Shown: in pieces, positions 25,758 through 32,473 of the stretch
Numbering within the stretch: the first letter of the stretch is position 1
Layout: every line of letters begins with the position of its first letter
Source: DATBFG01 sp036558645
Lineage (GTDB): Bacteria > Acidobacteriota > Terriglobia > Terriglobales > Acidobacteriaceae
Direction of reading: 5' to 3'
Assembly: GCA_036558645.1 (NCBI GenBank)
Contig: DATBFG010000045.1
Location: forward strand, 1 to 48,602
Length of the DNA: 48,602 bases
Notes under the pieces: model-generated
The model's input: the letters and a program-made list of their open reading frames with translations, nothing else
The model's database searches: none
Told to the model about the DNA's origin: nothing
Position numbers and translations under genes: made by a program

Positions 25758-25790
25758 CTTGCGTCCAACTTGCGTCCAAGTTCGTCCAAA
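25758..25790 (+). repeat. 11-bp tandem repeats, three units
   Basis: CTTGCGTCCAA (25758-25768) is repeated exactly at 25769-25779 and imperfectly as GTTCGTCCAAA at 25780-25790. Helical-turn-spaced direct repeats of this kind are typical of arm-type integrase sites or of an iteron. They lie 67 bp before the tRNA-like fragment. Confidence 0.8.
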
Positions 25791-25856
25791 GGTGCGGTTT
25801 TTCCACCCTTGGTCGTACTCTAAGTGCTTGATTCTTTACGTCGGGATTCGGCGGGA

Positions 25857-25890
25857 ACGCCCTTTTAAGGCATGCGTCGCAGGTTCGAGC
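25857..25890 (+). other. tRNA-like fragment (anticodon arm to T-loop)
   Basis: ACGCC-CTTTTAA-GGCAT resembles an anticodon arm with anticodon UUU (Lys). It is followed by a 5-base variable region, GCAGG and the T-loop TTCGAGC, all with correct spacing. The D arm and acceptor stem are missing, and the sequence departs from a tRNA right after the T-loop (no CCTGC). It is not a functional tRNA; an attachment-site scar is a likely explanation. Confidence 0.42.
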
Positions 25891-26086
25891 TATACAGACG
25901 CAAAAACTAGCATCCCTACGGAAGGCGTCTGGTCGCTATTTCTGTTTATAGGCAAAACTCTCCCACGGCATTGCATACCGTGGATGCCCGGACTGTACCA
26001 AAGCGCCTGAAACGGTGTGAAGAGCTTTCTTGGAAATTCGACCACGTAAGGGGTCGGGCTCCTGGATCTGGAAACGCGGTTAAATT

Positions 26087-26113
26087 CGATCTCCCGTAGG
26101 GGATCGTTTTTTT
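26087..26113 (+). terminator. Hairpin followed by seven Ts
   Basis: CGATCTCC pairs with GGGGATCG (one G-T pair) around a 4-nt loop, with TTTTTTT immediately after. It is a strong-looking rho-independent terminator with no complete gene upstream, so it may belong to a lost gene or to an unrecognised small RNA. Confidence 0.7.
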
Positions 26114-26459
26114 CCAGTAAAGCCCGAGCGCTTTTCCACTTTTCCTATCTGCAATGCGTAGTAACTAGTTTCCTGCTTAGATAGAAACACGGTCGTTCAT
26201 AAAAACAAGAAAAGCCCGCCGGGTCGGCACTGACCGGTAGGCCGGATCGAGGTGAACTATAAAACACAGCAATCAAACTCATCATGGCTCAGGGTCCATG
26301 TATTAGTCGATCACCGCTTGGTGCTTGCGATTCTGGCTCTGGTTCTAACAGCGCTGCTTTTCACGAGGTAGCGTTCCAACCTTGCCCAGGGCCGCAACCC
26401 CTGGGCGGGCTCCGTATACCCGAACAAGAAACCTCCCGACATGATAGGAATGCCAGGAG

Positions 26460-26612
26460 GTGCCACGTACCAAAAGCGGGAATGAGCGTATCAATTCCGA
26501 TCTGGAACTCTTTGTGATCGCCATCACTGATCACATCACAACACGCACCTTCGTGTTCTTTACAGTGATTCCGAGGTGCGCGGATGATCGGCTCAGGAGG
26601 TCAGAAAGGTAA
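26460..26612 (+). CDS. Possible 50-aa ORF coupled to excisionase-like gene
   Basis: A GTG-initiated frame starts MPRTKSGNERINSDLELFVI, which looks like a real N terminus, and then loses resemblance to a folded domain. Its TAA overlaps the ATG of the next gene (TAATG), a common coupling arrangement. TAGGA lies about 8 nt upstream. It may be a small real gene or the truncated start of a longer regulator. Confidence 0.35.
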   Translation: MPRTKSGNERINSDLELFVIAITDHITTRTFVFFTVIPRCADDRLRRSER

Positions 26613-26881
26613 TGGAGGTTCAGGAATCATTTGCCACTGAGTCGTTCGTCGGGCCTGCATTCGAGCGGCACTACAGCGTCGCGCAGGTCGCTGAGCTGTG
26701 GTCATGCTCTGATGAGACGGTGCGCCGCTTGTTTCAGGGTGAACCTGGAGTGATCGAGATCTGCAATCCGACGTTGTTGCCGAAGCGCAAGCGTCAGCGC
26801 GAGCCTAGGAAGACGCTGAAGATTTCCGCGAGCGCCCTCGAGCGCGTGCATCGCAAGCTTCAGAAGCAGCGGCCCATGTAA
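26612..26881 (+). CDS. Excisionase-like helix-turn-helix protein, 89 aa
   Basis: A small DNA-binding protein. Residues about 19-50 (HYSVAQVAELWSCSDETVRR) form the winged-helix/MerR-like reading head of excisionases, which bind att DNA and steer tyrosine integrases, or act as small regulators. The C terminus is basic (LPKRKRQREPRKTLKIS ... HRKLQKQRP). AGGAGG lies 11 nt and GAAAGG 3 nt before the ATG. It sits among tandem repeats and tRNA/tmRNA-like scars, but no integrase is present. This suggests a remnant of an integrative element, or a solitary regulator. Confidence 0.68.
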   Translation: MEVQESFATESFVGPAFERHYSVAQVAELWSCSDETVRRLFQGEPGVIEICNPTLLPKRKRQREPRKTLKISASALERVHRKLQKQRPM

Positions 26882-27200
26882 AAACATTATTGCTTGTTTT
26901 TGTTTTATGGATTCTGAGACAATCAAGTGAACAGGAACCACCTGTCAGGAGGCTTTCCACATGGAAGCATTTTTGATAGGTCCTGTCGCTAGGGCGTACA
27001 GGTAGCTCTCAGGACTTTTGATGTGCAGCTTGGCGACGTAAAGGCTTGAGCTATCTCTCTTGGTGGCATGTCACCATGTGTCTTGGTTGGCGTAAACCAA
27101 TACGCCTCACCTGACCCCCTGGCAATCGTCGCCGTCGGTGAAGGATGAGCCTGACGAGGTCGGCCGATCTTGTTGGCTTTCCGCAGCCCGCCGTTAAATG

Positions 27201-27223
27201 GGCCGGGGGAGTCCCCTCCGGCC
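27201..27223 (+). terminator. GC-rich hairpin, terminator-like
   Basis: GGCCGGGGG pairs with CCCTCCGGCC through about nine pairs (one G-T) around a short loop. TTGAATTTTT follows; the T-run is delayed by four bases, so termination activity is uncertain. Confidence 0.4.
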
Positions 27224-27229
27224 TTGAAT

Positions 27230-27251
27230 TTTTGTACACGTTTTGTACACG
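27230..27251 (+). repeat. 11-bp tandem repeat TTTTGTACACG x2
   Basis: TTTTGTACACG occurs at 27230-27240 and directly again at 27241-27251. The core TTGTAC recurs at 27330-27335, where the tmRNA-like segment begins. The arrangement suggests arm- and core-type binding sites for a tyrosine recombinase. Confidence 0.82.
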
Positions 27252-27326
27252 CCGACCCAGGATAAGGGCATTCCCAGTGGTAAGGTTGTTTTTAGTTTCT
27301 GTAAGTTGCAGAAAGCGTTGAACCTT

Positions 27327-27355
27327 GGGTTGTACGACTCCCGCCGCCTCCACCA
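27327..27355 (+). other. tmRNA (ssrA) 3'-end copy, att-site scar
   Basis: The segment ends in CTCCCGCCGCCTCCACCA, the classical T-arm/acceptor/CCA end of bacterial tmRNA (normally GGGTTCGACTCCCGCC...CCACCA). Here GTA interrupts the T-loop (GGGTT-GTA-CGACTCCC). I find no tmRNA body or tag-coding region upstream. Because ssrA 3' ends are favoured integration sites, the best reading is the far att end of an integrated element. Confidence 0.65.
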
Positions 27356-27459
27356 ACCTCTTTAACTATCAATTGTTCCCAGGCACTTACGGCGCGGCCC
27401 GAGCGCCGAGCAGCGGGAACGTTTAGACGCGAGGCGAGCCTACTCTCCGAAGTCACGCA

Positions 27460-27681
27460 TCAATCGCGCCGAGGGTCCTTCGCAAAAGAGCCTTCCTTTC
27501 GAACCTTCTTTCGCGCGCGCTTCCGCGCCAAGGCCTGTTTCACTCGGCGTTTTTCGCCGGGCTTCAAATAGTACGAGTGACGTTTTACTTCCTTAATGAT
27601 GTCTTCCGTCTGTACCTTGCGTTTGAATCGACGAAGTGCATTCTCTAGGGATTCACCCTCTTGCAATCGAACTTCTGCCAC
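27460..27681 (-). CDS. rpsU: Ribosomal protein bS21
   Basis: This is small-subunit protein S21, 73 aa. VAEVRLQEGESLENALRRFKRKVQ is the family N terminus, followed by basic helices (VKRHSYYLKPGEKRRVKQALARKRARKK). The start is GTG 27681 with GGAGG six bases upstream; the in-frame ATG at 27687 would have no space after the SD. bS21 helps base-pairing of the Shine-Dalgarno region during initiation. It is the last gene of the five-gene RNA/cold block, 111 bp after the 70-aa gene. The Lys/Arg-rich extension is longer than in E. coli. Confidence 0.95.
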   Translation of the reverse strand: MAEVRLQEGESLENALRRFKRKVQTEDIIKEVKRHSYYLKPGEKRRVKQALARKRARKKVRKEGSFAKDPRRD

Positions 27682-27792
27682 CCTCATCCTCCAAGAACGA
27701 AAAATTATTGCGATGTCGATCTCTCAGAGTCGACGCTTCGCATCCTAATCTGCTGCCAGTTCATTGAGGCCCGGCCAACCCGGAAACAGAAC

Positions 27793-28005
27793 TTACTCAC
27801 CGGCACGGTCACCGTCTTCTGCTCCAAGATTGAACAGCGCCGCCTGCTCTGCGGCATGTTCGTGCAGTTCGGCCATTTCGTTTGTGCTGTCGACAGCAGC
27901 CTTGTCTTGTTTCCGTTGATTTCTGCGTTCAGCCTTGTCCCGCTGTCTCTGTTGCCGTGTTTGTTCCTTCTGACGCTTTGTGAACGTCGAACGGCCTCTT
28001 GGCAT
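27793..28005 (-). CDS. Small basic protein, 70 aa
   Basis: The function is unknown. The N-terminal half is strongly basic (MPRGRSTFTKRQKEQTRQQR, continuing DKAERRNQRK); the C-terminal half is acidic and helical (STNEMAELHEHAAEQAALFN). The charge asymmetry suggests RNA or ribosome binding. Such proteins sit beside RRM proteins in acidobacterial genomes, as here. The start is ATG 28005, with AGGGGGT at proper distance; the longer frame to 28062 lacks an SD. Confidence 0.78.
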   Translation of the reverse strand: MPRGRSTFTKRQKEQTRQQRQRDKAERRNQRKQDKAAVDSTNEMAELHEHAAEQAALFNLGAEDGDRAGE

Positions 28006-28080
28006 ATATGTACCCCCTAAGGATCTCTCGTTTTTCGCCGACAGGCGTCGCCAACTGGACACACTCGGTTCGTCAAGAAC

Positions 28081-28431
28081 CTACCAACGCGGTTCGCGCG
28101 GCTGTCGTGGATGGCCACGGTAATCGTCCCGCCCACGGCCGCCGCCCCCACCGCCAAAACGATGCCCTCCCCCACGGGGGCGTTCCGATTTTGGTTTAGC
28201 TTCGTTAATGGTCAAAGTCCGTCCGCCAAGATCGGTTCCGTTCAGCGCCGCGATCGCCTTGTCGGCTTCACTAGCGTTGCTCATTTCAACGAATCCGAAC
28301 CCACGGGAGCGGCCCGTATCCCGGTCGGTCACGAGCGTTATCTTTTCCACCGCGCCGTGAGGCTCGAAGAGATTTCGCAATTCGGCTTCGGTAGTGCTGT
28401 GCGGCAAATTCCCAACGTAAAGGTTCTTCAT
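28081..28431 (-). CDS. RRM RNA-binding protein with Gly/Arg-rich tail
   Basis: This is a single RNA-recognition-motif protein of 116 aa. RNP2 is LYVGNL (4-9) and RNP1 is RGFGFVEM (43-50), with four-strand spacing as in bacterial glycine-rich RNA-binding proteins. After residue 85 comes a disordered GGGG/RGR tail rich in Gly, Arg and Pro. Such proteins bind single-stranded RNA and are often induced by cold. Its ATG overlaps the stop of the receiver-like gene by 4 bp (ATGA), so translation is probably coupled. SD GAGAGGAAA lies upstream. Confidence 0.93.
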   Translation of the reverse strand: MKNLYVGNLPHSTTEAELRNLFEPHGAVEKITLVTDRDTGRSRGFGFVEMSNASEADKAIAALNGTDLGGRTLTINEAKPKSERPRGGGHRFGGGGGGRGRDDYRGHPRQPREPRW

Positions 28432-29015
28432 CGCATTTCCTCTCTCAATAAATCATCCAGGGTTGACGGGTTTTGTTTGGCCGGTCGTCCTTCGAAATCT
28501 CGTGGAGGCGGGGGCAGGGCGCGTATTGCGTTGCTGCGAGCGACCGACGCGGAGCGCACTGCGGAAATTCGCCGCGAAGCTTCCAGAATACCCCAGTGTT
28601 GAGTCGAGTCTCCCAGATCAACAGGCGCGACTTTCGGACTGACAATGGCCGCCGGTTCGTCTCCGCGCTCCATCAGTAATTCTTGATCTGCGTTGGGCAA
28701 CTCCACGAGATATTCTGGCTGGCCAACCAGGAATGCCAGGCGCTGACGTGGCGTGGCGCTCCGAAGATCATCGCAAAAACTGTCGCGTAGCCCCTTTCCC
28801 TTCTCCATGTTGATCAACACGAGGTCGTACAGCGCGGGTCGCCACCATGACCGCGCTTCGGCGATGTCCGCAGCGATATCCACGTACATTCCATGCTTCC
28901 GCATGGCTTCCGCACGCATCTCACGCTTTGTTTGTGAAGAGTCGACGAGCAACACTCGCTTTTTCTTAACTACGTCCGGAATCGGTGCGGAAAGCGGTAA
29001 TGACAGAGTGTTCAT
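28428..29015 (-). CDS. Receiver-like protein without phospho-acceptor, 195 aa
   Basis: Residues about 19-125 follow a response-regulator receiver fold: RVLLVDSSQTKREMRAEAMR for strand 1/helix 1 (D25-S26 instead of an Asp pair), then ALYDLVLINMEKGKG, where N69 takes the place of the phosphorylated aspartate. It is therefore a pseudo-receiver that cannot be phosphorylated in the usual way. The C-terminal 70 residues are low-complexity, with a Pro-rich stretch (RALPPPPRDFEG). Both ends overlap neighbours by 4 bp (ATGA), placing it firmly in the operon with the 52-aa and RRM genes. It may act as a constitutive or ligand-switched partner; inference. Confidence 0.78.
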   Translation of the reverse strand: MNTLSLPLSAPIPDVVKKKRVLLVDSSQTKREMRAEAMRKHGMYVDIAADIAEARSWWRPALYDLVLINMEKGKGLRDSFCDDLRSATPRQRLAFLVGQPEYLVELPNADQELLMERGDEPAAIVSPKVAPVDLGDSTQHWGILEASRRISAVRSASVARSNAIRALPPPPRDFEGRPAKQNPSTLDDLLREEMR

Positions 29016-29170
29016 ACCGATGTTGACTTTCCCTTGGCGCGGGCTGACACGTCCGTCGATTTGTGTCCTGGTGCCTCCCGTTTTAATAGTTCAAGGGTTC
29101 GCTGACGTCGAGCGATCTTCTGCTTGCGCTCCCGGTGAAATCTCGACTTGTCGCCATTGCGTGCAGACAT
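29012..29170 (-). CDS. Small basic protein, 52 aa, first gene of RNA/cold operon
   Basis: This short open frame falls below normal length cut-offs. It starts MSARNGDKSRFHRERKQKIA and continues RRQRTLELLKRE, then a Lys/Ser-rich tail. AGGAG lies seven bases before ATG 29170, and the TGA overlaps the next ATG (ATGA). About a third of residues are Arg/Lys, so RNA or ribosome binding is likely. Upstream of the SD, CTGGT/ACCAG (29190-29204) could form a small hairpin in the leader. No function is known to me. Confidence 0.75.
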   Translation of the reverse strand: MSARNGDKSRFHRERKQKIARRQRTLELLKREAPGHKSTDVSARAKGKSTSV

Positions 29171-29582
29171 AAAGAACTCCTGTCATTGTCTGGTAGTAGA
29201 CCAGCGGATGATCACAACTTTCCTTGTGTGCTTGAGGCTGCTGTGTTCTCTACATCTCGGCGAGAATCGGTAATGCAATAGAAACGCCTCTCGATCTCTC
29301 AATCGCGAAGGCGCAAGTCTCCTGATGAAGTGTCTTCGAGGTTAAGGTGTTCTTAGTATACGCGATTTACGCCCATCCTGCCGAAACCTGGCAACCCCAA
29401 TCGCAGCCAACTACTCGCTGGCACCTTTGGCTTGCTAATTGTCTGTTTTGCACGTACGATTTCGATGTGCGTTAGACCGAATCGGTCGTGAGCAGCTCTC
29501 GCCTTAACAGCAAGGAATCTGCCCAGATTTTCTTCCGAATCCCTCCAGCGTAACTATCACAAAGGAACAAGAGTACAAACAC
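29171..29582. other. Divergent promoter region, RNA operon / cold-shock gene
   Basis: The 412 bp lie between the start of the five-gene minus operon and the CspA-type gene. The distance and the divergent cold-related genes fit long 5' leaders. I cannot define -35/-10 boxes or a conserved cold box with confidence. Confidence 0.45.
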
Positions 29583-29783
29583 ATGGAACAAGGAACAGTA
29601 AAGTGGTTCAACGACGCCAAAGGCTACGGCTTTATTAGCCGTCAAAATGGTGAGGACGTTTTCGTGCATTTCTCCGCCATCCAAGCGGGAGGCTTCAAGA
29701 GTTTGCAGGAGGGTCAGACGGTGCAATTCAATGTCACCAAGGGACCGAAAGGCTGGCAAGCCGAAAACGTGCAGGCAATCTAA
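29583..29783 (+). CDS. Cold-shock protein CspA family
   Basis: This is a canonical 66-aa cold-shock-domain protein, an RNA/ssDNA chaperone. RNP1-like KGYGFI and RNP2-like VFVHF are intact (MEQGTVKWFNDAKGYGFI; EDVFVHFSAI), and the C-terminal strands (VQFNVTKGPKGWQAENV) match. The length is standard. AAAGGA precedes the start. It is transcribed away from the RRM/bS21 operon, with a long upstream region, and is followed by a clear terminator. Confidence 0.97.
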   Translation: MEQGTVKWFNDAKGYGFISRQNGEDVFVHFSAIQAGGFKSLQEGQTVQFNVTKGPKGWQAENVQAI

Positions 29784-29799
29784 GCTGCAACCACTGTGG

Positions 29800-29831
29800 A
29801 GAGGCGAAATCTAGAAGAGATCGCCTCTTTT
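29800..29831 (+). terminator. Terminator after the cold-shock gene
   Basis: AGAGGCGA (29800-29807) pairs with TCGCCTCT (29821-29828) and is followed by TTT. It starts 17 bp after the cold-shock stop and may also serve the convergent DUF455-type gene. Confidence 0.8.
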
Positions 29832-29852
29832 GCGTTTGTAGTGCCATGGCCC

Positions 29853-31178
29853 TCACCTTCTCCGCTTGGCCTGATTTAAGAGTCGATCTGCGGCAGTTTT
29901 AAGATCAATGATCTCCTCTGGAGTCGCGGTTTTCACATAATCATCCACTAACATCTCGCAATTCTTGCGGACCTCGTCGTAGGCCTCAGAATCCTCACCA
30001 CGAATCGCCAGCAGCTCCTTAAGCCATCGCCTGCCATAGCTGGCGTGCAGTGTTTCGTCAGCCCAGTCGAAGTCCATATCGTGCTCACTCAGCGAATCCC
30101 CATAAGAATGAAACAGGCGCGCGCGCTCTGGCTTATGGCGAATGTTCTTAGTCTCGAAGAAAAAAAGCATGCCTAGCAAATTGATCGGGATGTCAGCCGT
30201 AGCCCCCGTTGCGCTCTCATAAATGTATGTGCCTAAGGGTACGTCCGACAGGTTAAGCTTCCAGGCCACCAAACGCTCATAACCCATCCGGCAATGCCGC
30301 GATTCGTCGTACGTCCAGCGTGCCGCATCATGAATCCATTCCCAGGGTAAGACATCAGCAAACGCACCTAGGATCACGCCTCCCGCCTCAACAGCCCAAA
30401 CCTCGTTGATATGACTGATGGCAGAACGCAGCTGCAATTGCATCCCTTCGCCATACGGATAAGACGAATCAACAATGTCCGGCCAATAGAATCGGCATCG
30501 CCAGAATCGCGGATCTCTCGCGGGATGCGCTGGGATCGAATAAGGCGTAGCTCCAGGCAGTGGCGAAGTATTACCGGTACAGCCAGCCGATTCGATTCCC
30601 ACTCCGTCCACAACCGATAACCGTTTCGCCACTTCGTCTCTCCACGCGGTTGCCTCCTCCCAAGCCTCAGACTTCTCCAAGAGATCCTCCCCGAGCCAAG
30701 ATTCAAGAGCTGCAACCTGCTCCGTCTTATCGGCTAACGCTTGTGTCAGAAATCGGTGAGTCGGGCCATCCGCAATCAGGTCGGAGGCCTTCAGATACGA
30801 CTGGTAGGCATCGCGCATTGCGGGAAGCAGAACCCTTCCCATGCTGAGCAGAAATGCCGGAACGGAAGGTGAATCTCTCACCGCGTCGAAAAGTGTGATC
30901 AACGAGCTATCGGCACCTTCTTCCTCCAGCAAACGGCTGGGGAAACGAAGTTCGAAAATCCGCTCCCGCAGCGAGTGAGCAGTTTCCGCGCTTTGCCAGA
31001 TATGGCGCGCCAAATTAATCTTGATTTCTAAAGGGGCAATCGCCGGAATCCACGAAGCTTGGCTAATCAGGAGAGATCGCTCGCAAAAATAAAAGCGCTT
31101 GAGCAGTTGCGCCGTGTCGGACCGCATCCAGCGTGCTCGCTGTTGTGGAGTTAGTAGGAATTCGGATCCCTGTGACAT
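29853..31178 (-). CDS. DUF455-type ferritin-like protein
   Basis: This is a 441-aa soluble helical protein of the DUF455 ferritin-like superfamily. Candidate di-metal ligands are in helices reading INEVWAVEAGGVILGAF, WTYDESRHCRMGYERL (ExxRH) and FFFETKNIRHKPER / WADETLHASYG (ExxxxH-type). Such folds bind a di-iron centre for oxidation or oxygen/peroxide handling, but no activity is established for this family. The N-terminal 200 residues are also helical, possibly a second bundle. Its start follows the ribokinase stop by 102 bp on the same strand, so a shared transcript is possible. Confidence 0.72.
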   Translation of the reverse strand: MSQGSEFLLTPQQRARWMRSDTAQLLKRFYFCERSLLISQASWIPAIAPLEIKINLARHIWQSAETAHSLRERIFELRFPSRLLEEEGADSSLITLFDAVRDSPSVPAFLLSMGRVLLPAMRDAYQSYLKASDLIADGPTHRFLTQALADKTEQVAALESWLGEDLLEKSEAWEEATAWRDEVAKRLSVVDGVGIESAGCTGNTSPLPGATPYSIPAHPARDPRFWRCRFYWPDIVDSSYPYGEGMQLQLRSAISHINEVWAVEAGGVILGAFADVLPWEWIHDAARWTYDESRHCRMGYERLVAWKLNLSDVPLGTYIYESATGATADIPINLLGMLFFFETKNIRHKPERARLFHSYGDSLSEHDMDFDWADETLHASYGRRWLKELLAIRGEDSEAYDEVRKNCEMLVDDYVKTATPEEIIDLKTAADRLLNQAKRRR

Positions 31179-31280
31179 GCTGTCCAGCGCACATTCTGCA
31201 GTGCCGACCGAGCCCGGCTTATTGTAAGACAGCTATCGAGACGATGCACGCGTGGCGCAGAAGAGAGCCAGCCAAGGCGC

Positions 31281-32246
31281 TTATTCATCTGGCCCTTCCA
31301 CCAGCCAATCTGGTGGCGTGTGACCTTCTCCCCGATAGAATTGCAGAACTTCGTTGCGGGTTGGGAGCGATGGAACCACTCCCTCACGTGTAACCGCGAG
31401 GCCTCCTGTCACCACCGCGAACCTTACGGCATCCTCCAAACTCGCATCGTTCGACATCGCTACAGCCAGACCTGCGTTAAAGGCATCTCCAGCGCCCGTT
31501 GTGTCCACGGCTGGGAATTTAATAGCGGGAATGTACACCGCTGACTCCGTCGTCACGAGCAACGCTCCCTTTTCGCCTAATGTCATCACCACTGATTTGA
31601 CGCCGCTGCGAATCAGTTCTTGCGCCAACTGCTCCGGCTCGATTTCCGCGTCAGGGTTTCGACCCGTTAGTACTTTTGCTTCGCTTTGATTGGGTGTGAG
31701 AATATCCACCGATTGAAGAACTGATTGCGGCAACCTTCGAACCGGCGCCGGATTCATGATCGTCAGCGACTCCTTTTTTCGGCCCTGCGCCATCGCCTCG
31801 CCCGCAGCGCGAACTGGAATCTCCAGTTGCGTCATTACGATCGTTTCAGATGTCAGTGTGTTCAGGTGTTGCGAAACTTCCCCAGCGGTCAAAAAGTCAT
31901 TTGCCCCGGGATCGATGGTGATGCAATTGTTGCCATCTGAATCGACGATAATGAAACCTACACCAGTGGGTTCTTCCGCGGCCTGGATTATTGAATCGAC
32001 GCTGATTCTCTCCTCTCGGTAAAGCCCCAGCGCCATCTCACCGAAATGATCCTGCCCGATCTTCGCAACAAAACTTACCGGCGCTCCAAGTCGTGCACAG
32101 GCTACAGCTTGATTTGAACCCTTGCCCCCAAAGTCTATGCGATATCCCTTGCCAAGGACTGTCTCTCCAAAGCTCGGTAGGCGATCCACTCTCATTGTGA
32201 GGCCCGTGGCATAGCTGCCAACGACGACAATTCGACGACTCGCCAA
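31281..32246 (-). CDS. rbsK: Ribokinase (PfkB family)
   Basis: This 321-aa sugar kinase phosphorylates D-ribose to ribose-5-phosphate. PfkB signatures are clear: N-terminal GGKGSNQAVA (40-49), substrate-side NPAPVRRLP, the PNQSEAKVLTG motif and the C-terminal DTTGAGDAFNAG anion-hole/catalytic-base motif. It starts with TTG 32246 (GGAG nine bases upstream). It is divergent from a nucleoside-hydrolase-like gene, so a nucleoside to ribose to ribose-5-P salvage route is suggested. Other PfkB sugar kinases are possible, but ribokinase is the best fit. Confidence 0.9.
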   Translation of the reverse strand: MASRRIVVVGSYATGLTMRVDRLPSFGETVLGKGYRIDFGGKGSNQAVACARLGAPVSFVAKIGQDHFGEMALGLYREERISVDSIIQAAEEPTGVGFIIVDSDGNNCITIDPGANDFLTAGEVSQHLNTLTSETIVMTQLEIPVRAAGEAMAQGRKKESLTIMNPAPVRRLPQSVLQSVDILTPNQSEAKVLTGRNPDAEIEPEQLAQELIRSGVKSVVMTLGEKGALLVTTESAVYIPAIKFPAVDTTGAGDAFNAGLAVAMSNDASLEDAVRFAVVTGGLAVTREGVVPSLPTRNEVLQFYRGEGHTPPDWLVEGPDE

Positions 32247-32473
32247 GCGGGAAACTCCGCGAAGAAGAGTGCACGACCAAAGCCCGTAAGGCTATCACAC
32301 ATAGATTTGGAGTTCGTTGCGAAACTCGATGTGGCCATTCCTTGCTTCCCTGCACATGCACTGCCACCACGAAAACCTTGACGCCTTCTTTGGGGCAGGT
32401 ATATGGTCTGCTGTCCACAGCCGTCGATCATTCAGCGGACTGTCCGGGAAACGCCGCCATCAAAAGGCCCATC

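Larger units (their letters stand above)
25400..26459. other. Gene-poor accessory zone
   Basis: More than 1 kb lacks a credible gene. It contains an 11-bp tandem repeat array, a tRNA-like fragment and a hairpin terminator, described separately. Open frames at 25418, 25464, 25735 and 26284 have no SD and no recognisable product. Composition is patchy and the stretch looks like degraded mobile DNA. Confidence 0.5.
26882..27459. other. Gene-less region with att-like features
   Basis: There is no credible gene. The region carries a GC-rich hairpin, an 11-bp tandem repeat and a tmRNA 3'-end copy, listed separately. The rest is unassigned. Confidence 0.5.

Noticed and set aside
25758..25790. CRISPR-like array
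   Set aside because: Repeats are 11 bp and directly adjacent with no spacers, and no cas gene is present.
26030..26106. Possible tRNA near the T-run hairpin
   Set aside because: ATTCGAT resembles a T-loop, but no D arm, anticodon arm or acceptor stem could be formed; the 3' part is better explained by a terminator.
26284..26517. 77-codon frame in the accessory zone
   Set aside because: No SD, unlike any domain; the overlapping GTG frame at 26460 coupled to the excisionase-like gene is more plausible.
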